From NCBI GenBank assembly GCA_964194845.1, contig CAXMNX010000079.1, positions 1-35,732 of the forward strand: a stretch of 35,732 nucleotides of DNA. Reading direction: 5' to 3'. Source of the DNA: CAXMNX01 sp964194845 (GTDB taxonomy: Bacteria; Pseudomonadota; Alphaproteobacteria; Rhodobacterales; Rhodobacteraceae). The notes beneath the pieces are model-generated. The model was not told where the DNA came from and made no database searches. It saw nothing but the letters and a program-made list of their open reading frames with translations. Positions within the stretch are counted from its first letter, which is position 1. Every line of letters begins with the position of its first letter. Below, in pieces: positions 31,923 through 35,732 of this stretch. The position numbers were made by a program, and so were the translations under genes.

Positions 31923-33026
31923 TTATTTCAAAGCGTCGGCCATCGCGTCCGTCCGCGCGTCGATCCAGGCGACAAGATCATCCGGCGGTTGGCGCAGTTT
32001 GAGCGTTGCGGCAAACGGGTCGGGCGCGTCGATGCCTGATCCGGCCATTTCCGCCAAGACAGCATGGCCGCAGAACGGCACATAGGCCTCGGAATACCCG
32101 CCTTCGTGCACCATAATCAGGCGACCACCGCACGTATCACTCGCTAACGCCATAACTCGCCTGGTCATTTCGCGAAACGTTTCCGCCGTGCATAACATCC
32201 GCCCCAACGGATCGAAGGCGGCGGCGTCAAAGCCACAGGCGATGATCAGAACGTCGGGTTCAAATGCCTGAATTGCCGGTAGCGCGAGCCGATCCAGCGC
32301 ATAAAGCCAGTTCTGGTGGCCCGCACCCGGCGGGATCGGAATATTCAGGTTGGCACCCAGCCCGGAACCTTCGCCGCGAGCGTCAAAATCGCCGGTATCG
32401 AGCGGATAGTTGCGTTCCTGATGCATCGAGATTGTCAGGACATCGCCCCGATCATAGAAAATAGCCTCGGTCCCGTTGCCGTGATGCACGTCCCAATCGA
32501 GCACCGCAATCCGTTCCGCCTTGCCCGCAGCCCGCGCCGCTTCGATTGCAATGGCGATATTGGCCAACAGACAAAACCCGTTCTGCCAGTCCGGCAGACA
32601 ATGGTGCCCCGGCGGACGCGAAAGCGCATAGGCGTTGTCGCAATTCCCATCCAGCACGCTGAAAAGCGCCGCCTTGGCGAGGCCCGCCGAAAGGCTCGCC
32701 AGTTCGTATCCGCCCGGCCCATAGGGCGCGCGCATACCGGTCTCACCGCCACCGCCATCTGATATCTCTTTGAAGGTCTTCAGAAATTCATCTGTGTGAA
32801 CCCGCCCAAGATCATCAAAATTCGCGGGATCGGCACTTTGAGATTCAAGCTCCGCCAGCAGCCCCGTCACCTCGATCAGGTTTTTCAGCCGTCGCTTTGT
32901 TTCCGGGTTCTCGGGCAAGCCCCCGGTCGATGTCGGCTGAACCAGCCCGCCAACCGGCGCCATGAAGGCGTAATTTCCGCCCGAATGCCAAAAACACCGC
33001 TCATCGAAGAAAAATCCGGTTGCCAT
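31923..33026 (-). CDS. Histone deacetylase family (class II-like) zinc amidohydrolase
   Basis: A 367-residue arginase/deacetylase-fold enzyme that removes acetyl groups from lysine or polyamines. The catalytic histidine pair lies at 141-142 in SRPPGHH, zinc ligands Asp179 and His181 in DWDVHHGNGTE, a further aspartate in CGFDAAAFDPLG, and the gly-rich HEGGYSEAYVPF near the end. The sequence resembles bacterial class II HDAC/acetylpolyamine amidohydrolase-like proteins. The substrate is unknown. It starts MATGFFFDERCFWHSGGNYA, the typical opening. It is on the same strand as the nitroreductase, 78 bases apart. Upstream, 33027-33217 is non-coding and AT-richer. Confidence 0.92.
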   Translation of the reverse strand: MATGFFFDERCFWHSGGNYAFMAPVGGLVQPTSTGGLPENPETKRRLKNLIEVTGLLAELESQSADPANFDDLGRVHTDEFLKTFKEISDGGGGETGMRAPYGPGGYELASLSAGLAKAALFSVLDGNCDNAYALSRPPGHHCLPDWQNGFCLLANIAIAIEAARAAGKAERIAVLDWDVHHGNGTEAIFYDRGDVLTISMHQERNYPLDTGDFDARGEGSGLGANLNIPIPPGAGHQNWLYALDRLALPAIQAFEPDVLIIACGFDAAAFDPLGRMLCTAETFREMTRRVMALASDTCGGRLIMVHEGGYSEAYVPFCGHAVLAEMAGSGIDAPDPFAATLKLRQPPDDLVAWIDARTDAMADALK

Positions 33027-33217
33027 TCAAGCCCCTCGCGTTCTGCCAAAGCCTAGCCGAGGCTTTCTGGTGGCGAAACCCATCGCTGAATGTGTCGCAC
33101 GACCGGTTTGAGCCCATAGCGGACGAGCAATCGTGAGCGTTCCTATTGCAATCAAATGTTTTCACGATCTAGGGTTGTAGCATCTCAAGCAAATCTCACG
33201 CTCGGATAGCTTCGGCA

Positions 33218-33715
33218 ATGTACAAACGGTCCTACGTCACGGCATTTTTCATTGTTCTTCTGCACACCTTTGCCAATGCAGGTGGAGAGCCGACGATCCC
33301 ATTTGTAGACGGAATCTGGCGCGGGGAAGTCGAAACTGATCCGAACGGCTCTGGTTTCAGGGAGTGTTGGGCCAGCACGACCTTCGGCGACGGCACCACG
33401 TTCACGCTGGCAAAACGAGACGATGCGAGCTGGCACCTGCGTTTGTCAAATCCTGGCTGGCAACTGCCACTTTCCCACCGTTACGACATGATCGCGCTGG
33501 TCGATTTCTATCCCCAACAGGTCAGCGTTACCGCCGAATCTCAGGGTGAGACACGCCTGGAGATTGCGAATCTTGAACATATCTCCCTCTTGGGACTCAT
33601 TGAGAATGGGCATACGATCGATCTCACGTCCGACGGCTTGAATGAAAAGTATGATCTAGAGGGCAGCGCCAAAGCCATTCAAAGGATTCGAAACTGTTTC
33701 GCCGATCGCAGCTAG
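33218..33715 (+). CDS. Secreted protein of unknown function
   Basis: The 165-residue protein begins with a basic start and hydrophobic core (MYKRSYVTAFFIVLLHTFANA), a Sec signal peptide probably cleaved after NA at 20-21. The mature part is rich in beta strands: GIWRGEVETDPNGSGFREC, then TTFGDGTTFTLAKRDDASWHL and LSNPGWQLP. A Gly-Trp opening, a Cys-Ala/Trp-Ala-Ser segment and Trp-x-Leu-x-Leu-x-Asn-Pro-x-Trp resemble a repeated beta domain I associate with hypothetical proteins of Rhizobiales and Rhodobacterales; this is a pattern impression. Two cysteines in the mature chain (Cys49, Cys160 region) could form a disulfide. Its neighbourhood is AT-richer than the rest of the window, and it is probably a lone gene. 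Confidence 0.7.
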   Translation: MYKRSYVTAFFIVLLHTFANAGGEPTIPFVDGIWRGEVETDPNGSGFRECWASTTFGDGTTFTLAKRDDASWHLRLSNPGWQLPLSHRYDMIALVDFYPQQVSVTAESQGETRLEIANLEHISLLGLIENGHTIDLTSDGLNEKYDLEGSAKAIQRIRNCFADRS

Positions 33716-33882
33716 CTTTTGAATGGCCAGCGACGGTCGACGGGCCACGAGAATGGTCCCTTATTCGTCAGTGGCCAGTCTTGGTAGACGTTTCCCAAAG
33801 TGGCTATCTAAAATGCTGAGGTGAACGGCTGCATTGTCCGCAAACCAGCCATTCAGCCGCGACCGACCTACTGTTCCCGCCC

Positions 33883-34119
33883 TTATTCCCCAGCCTTCCT
33901 CCGATATACCCCCTCCGGCAAATTCAGCGCCGCCGTCAGGTCGGCCAACTGCGCCAGCGACAGCGTAATCTTCTGAACCCGGTCGCTGCGCCCATCCAAT
34001 TGTTCGATGGTGACGCAATCGTCAAAGGCGTTGATGGTGACGTCTTCCTGCCGGTGCTGGGCCGCGTCATCGACCAGTGTAACAACGGTCGCGTCGAATT
34101 CGTGCTCGATTGTAAACAT
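33883..34119 (-). CDS. Hypothetical 78-residue protein
   Basis: The frame MFTIEHEFDATVVTLVDDAA...LDGRSDRVQKITLSLAQLADL...LPEGVYRRK has good codon use and a beta-beta...helix-like character, ending in Lys-Ala-Gly-Glu. It reads as a small cytoplasmic protein, with no signal peptide or membrane segment. I recognise no family. ATG 34119 is chosen because the sequence from there looks most regular; ATGs at 34131 and 34155 are in frame. A plus-strand frame over the same region (34000-34338) is less plausible because it runs into the start of the M48 gene. It is divergent from the M48 gene with about 110 bases between. Confidence 0.6.
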   Translation of the reverse strand: MFTIEHEFDATVVTLVDDAAQHRQEDVTINAFDDCVTIEQLDGRSDRVQKITLSLAQLADLTAALNLPEGVYRRKAGE

Positions 34120-34229
34120 GTACGCCAACATCCCCGCATCGGCAATCCACCGCAAGTCTTTGCGCTTGGTTATTGCGATACAAGGGCGACTTGCGCCATC
34201 AAGGGGGAAAATAAAGTGAGGTCAGAGCA

Positions 34230-34943
34230 ATGTTTCGTTTTGGATTGGTTTTCAGTGTTGCCCTGCTGGTCCTGGCGGCCTGCGAAGTCACACCTGTCGA
34301 CGCGCCGCGTCAATCGTCAGCACCCCTGCCCAAAGTGACCCGAACCGGCTGGCCGCAATCAGAAGCGGATTTTCGGATCGTGGTGCGACGGGTCGAACCG
34401 GTGGCCGAACGTATCTGCCGTGAGATGCGCCCAGGACTGAACTGCGACTTCTCGATCATCGTCGATGAAAGGGACGATCTTCCACCCAACGCATTTCAGA
34501 CGCTGGACAAGAACGGGCGGCCGGTGATTGGGTTCACCAAGGCGCTTTTCGGTGCGATGAAAAATCGCGATGAGCTTGCAATGGCGCTCTCCCACGAAGC
34601 GGCGCATCACATCGAAGGCCACATACCGCAGACCCAGAACTCGGCCACCACAGGGGCCATTCTTGGCACGCTCATCGCCTCGATCGCCGGGCTGGATGCC
34701 GCCGGCGTCGAGACCGCACAGAACATCGGCGGCACGATAGGCGCGCGGCGGTTCTCGAAGGGGTTTGAGCTGGAAGCGGACAGGCTTGGTGCCCGGATTG
34801 CGATACGCGCCGGTTACGACCCGGAGCGTGGCGTGCTCTACTTCGTTGACGCACCAGACCCCGGCGACGGGTTCCTGGCCAGCCATCCACCGAACGGAGA
34901 CCGAATTCGCGTGGTCCAGCAAACCGTTGCATCGGCGCGATAA
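34230..34943 (+). CDS. M48 family metalloprotease, lipoprotein (LoiP/YggG-like)
   Basis: The 237-residue protein has a type II signal peptide with lipobox LAAC and lipidated Cys18. The protease domain shows the zinc site HEAAH at 122-126 and the third ligand Glu182 in FELEADRLG, and ends near ASHPPNGDRI, a standard M48B feature. Such proteases clear misfolded proteins of the outer membrane and periplasm. GAGGTCAGAG precedes ATG 34230, giving a good start. It depends on Lgt (in this window) for acylation. The residue after Cys18 is Glu, so outer-membrane sorting is likely. dgkA follows 60 bases downstream. Confidence 0.93.
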   Translation: MFRFGLVFSVALLVLAACEVTPVDAPRQSSAPLPKVTRTGWPQSEADFRIVVRRVEPVAERICREMRPGLNCDFSIIVDERDDLPPNAFQTLDKNGRPVIGFTKALFGAMKNRDELAMALSHEAAHHIEGHIPQTQNSATTGAILGTLIASIAGLDAAGVETAQNIGGTIGARRFSKGFELEADRLGARIAIRAGYDPERGVLYFVDAPDPGDGFLASHPPNGDRIRVVQQTVASAR

Positions 34944-34973
34944 GGTTATTTTTCTCACGGCGTTCCAATTGAC

Positions 34974-34990
34974 CGCGCGCCAGGCGCGCG
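34974..34990. repeat. GC-rich palindrome between the M48 gene and dgkA
   Basis: CGCGCGCC (34974-34981), a single A, and GGCGCGCG (34983-34990) make a perfect 8-bp inverted repeat, ending 13 bases before the dgkA start. There is no T-tract, so it is not a classical terminator. It could fold in the leader and limit dgkA translation. Confidence 0.35.
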
Positions 34991-35003
34991 CCATCAAAAC
35001 CCG

Positions 35004-35378
35004 ATGAAAGCCATCATTTATTTCTTTGAACGCCTGAGATTGCGGATCATCTGGAGCTGGGCCGGGCTGCGCGATGCCTGGGTGCATCAGTATTCGTTCC
35101 GATCGTGGGTTTGGGTAAACGTCATTTCCATCACGCTCGCGCTCTGGCTGCCGCTCACAAGTGGCGAACGGGCGTTGATCCTCGCATTGGGATTTTTGCT
35201 ATTGGCGGTCGAGGCGCTGAATACAGCTATCGAGTATACGGTCGACTACATTTCGACCGAGCGACATCCACTGGCGGGCCGTGCGAAGGACGCCGGCAGC
35301 GCGGCTGTGTTCCTGACCTCGATTGCGGGCGTCGTCGCCTGGATCGTTGTGCTGATACGTCTGTTCGGCAGTGCCTAG
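35004..35378 (+). CDS. dgkA: Diacylglycerol kinase
   Basis: The 124-residue inner-membrane enzyme phosphorylates diacylglycerol from periplasmic glucan and Lgt-linked turnover back to phosphatidic acid. It has three transmembrane segments (about residues 34-52, 55-75 and 98-120), the catalytic EALNTAIEYTVDY with the active-site Glu, and KDAGSAAVFL before the last helix, exactly as in DgkA. The N-terminal amphipathic part is normal. No strong ribosome site precedes ATG 35004, which may reflect the palindrome upstream. The TAG shares CTAG (35375-35378) with the stop of the convergent gene. Confidence 0.94.
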   Translation: MKAIIYFFERLRLRIIWSWAGLRDAWVHQYSFRSWVWVNVISITLALWLPLTSGERALILALGFLLLAVEALNTAIEYTVDYISTERHPLAGRAKDAGSAAVFLTSIAGVVAWIVVLIRLFGSA

Positions 35379-35732
35379 TGCGCATTCTTCCATGCGTTGA
35401 AAAGGAACAGAACGGCACCGATGACAATTGCCAGTTCGGAAAGCGGCGCCAACGGAACCATGCCAGCTTCGGAAATCCGGCCGCCAAGAAACAGCAATAA
35501 CATTGAGTTAACCACAACCGCGCCGATCAAATGTAGCCAGAAGTGGTAGGTCGCAAGCCGTGACGCCCCCATGTCTGCATAACTCCGATAGGTCAGCGCG
35601 AAAATCACCGACAACACGAAGCCGATCAGGTTGATGTGCGCGTGTCCCAGTGCCAGCGAGTGATCGCCCGAGCCGCCCATATACATGCCGATGAGCAGTC
35701 CAATGACCAGAAAGATCGTGCCGGTTATCAAA
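35375..35732 (-). CDS. Multi-spanning membrane protein, N-terminus beyond the window (haem-copper oxidase subunit I-like)
   Basis: At least 118 residues are visible, all membrane-like: four hydrophobic segments with GMYMGGSGDHSLALGHAHINL between the first two. The frame is open to the right edge, and the first apparent codon there is a TTG, so the true start probably lies outside. The His-rich GHAHINLIGF block resembles small relatives of cytochrome oxidase subunit I found in Rhodobacterales and related bacteria, whose histidines bind haem; this is a motif impression only. It is convergent with dgkA. Confidence 0.6.
   Translation of the reverse strand, partial: LITGTIFLVIGLLIGMYMGGSGDHSLALGHAHINLIGFVLSVIFALTYRSYADMGASRLATYHFWLHLIGAVVVNSMLLLFLGGRISEAGMVPLAPLSELAIVIGAVLFLFNAWKNAH

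Noticed and set aside
34000..34338. 112-codon plus-strand frame before the M48 gene
   Set aside because: It overlaps the minus-strand hypothetical and runs into the start of the M48 protease in another frame; no ribosome site was seen.

Overview
The window reads as a chromosomal segment of an alphaproteobacterium, most likely of the Rhodobacteraceae (Roseobacter group). The basis is high-GC coding sequence on both strands, dense operons with ATGA, GTGA and TGATG start/stop overlaps, and a gene set typical of that family: a fused sat-cysC, divergent trxB and Lrp-type regulator, the lgt-midA-pgeF cluster, a BMFP/UbiK protein beside lgt, a YbjN-type gene before proC-csaA, methylmalonyl-CoA epimerase followed by a DUF1467 protein, and a Hint_2 protein. 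The species assignment is inference; no rRNA or tRNA gene is present.

Left edge (1-1562): comM is cut immediately after its Walker B motif. A short AT-richer non-coding stretch separates the break from the 3' end of a possible nuclease/toxin gene with a strong hairpin behind it. This looks like the end of an island inserted in comM and is the clearest accessory signal in the window.

1696-11732: a ChaN-like secreted protein; a tight coaBC-dut-moeB-like run (CoA, dUTP and sulfur-carrier metabolism); an M3 peptidase overlapping an inositol-phosphatase-family gene; the convergent sulfate-activation fusion sat-cysC; trxB; and a divergent Lrp/AsnC regulator.

11736-20120: a Hint-domain protein preceded by a 43-residue small protein; the overlapping lgt-midA-pgeF operon (minus strand); ubiK; a palindrome-rich intergenic element; ybjN; a terminator; then proC-csaA-D-2-hydroxyacid dehydrogenase (plus strand), convergent with tdk. 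A truncated DUF1801-like reading frame and a long imperfect inverted repeat fill the gap before carB.

20210-33026: carB, a multi-spanning GT87-type glycosyltransferase, aspS followed by a GNAT acetyltransferase and a BglII/BstYI-like endonuclease whose 3' end overlaps a convergent MT-A70 methyltransferase (a putative restriction-modification pair), an orphan response regulator, epimerase plus DUF1467, a CysZ/EI24-type membrane protein, a nitroreductase and a class II histone-deacetylase-family hydrolase.

33027-35732: a secreted protein of unknown function, a 78-residue hypothetical, an M48 lipoprotein protease, diacylglycerol kinase, and the C-terminal part of a membrane protein cut by the right edge.

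Apart from the left edge, the BglII/MT-A70 pair and the two intergenic palindromic elements, this is mostly ordinary core genome. I saw no CRISPR array, tRNA, rRNA or complete insertion sequence.
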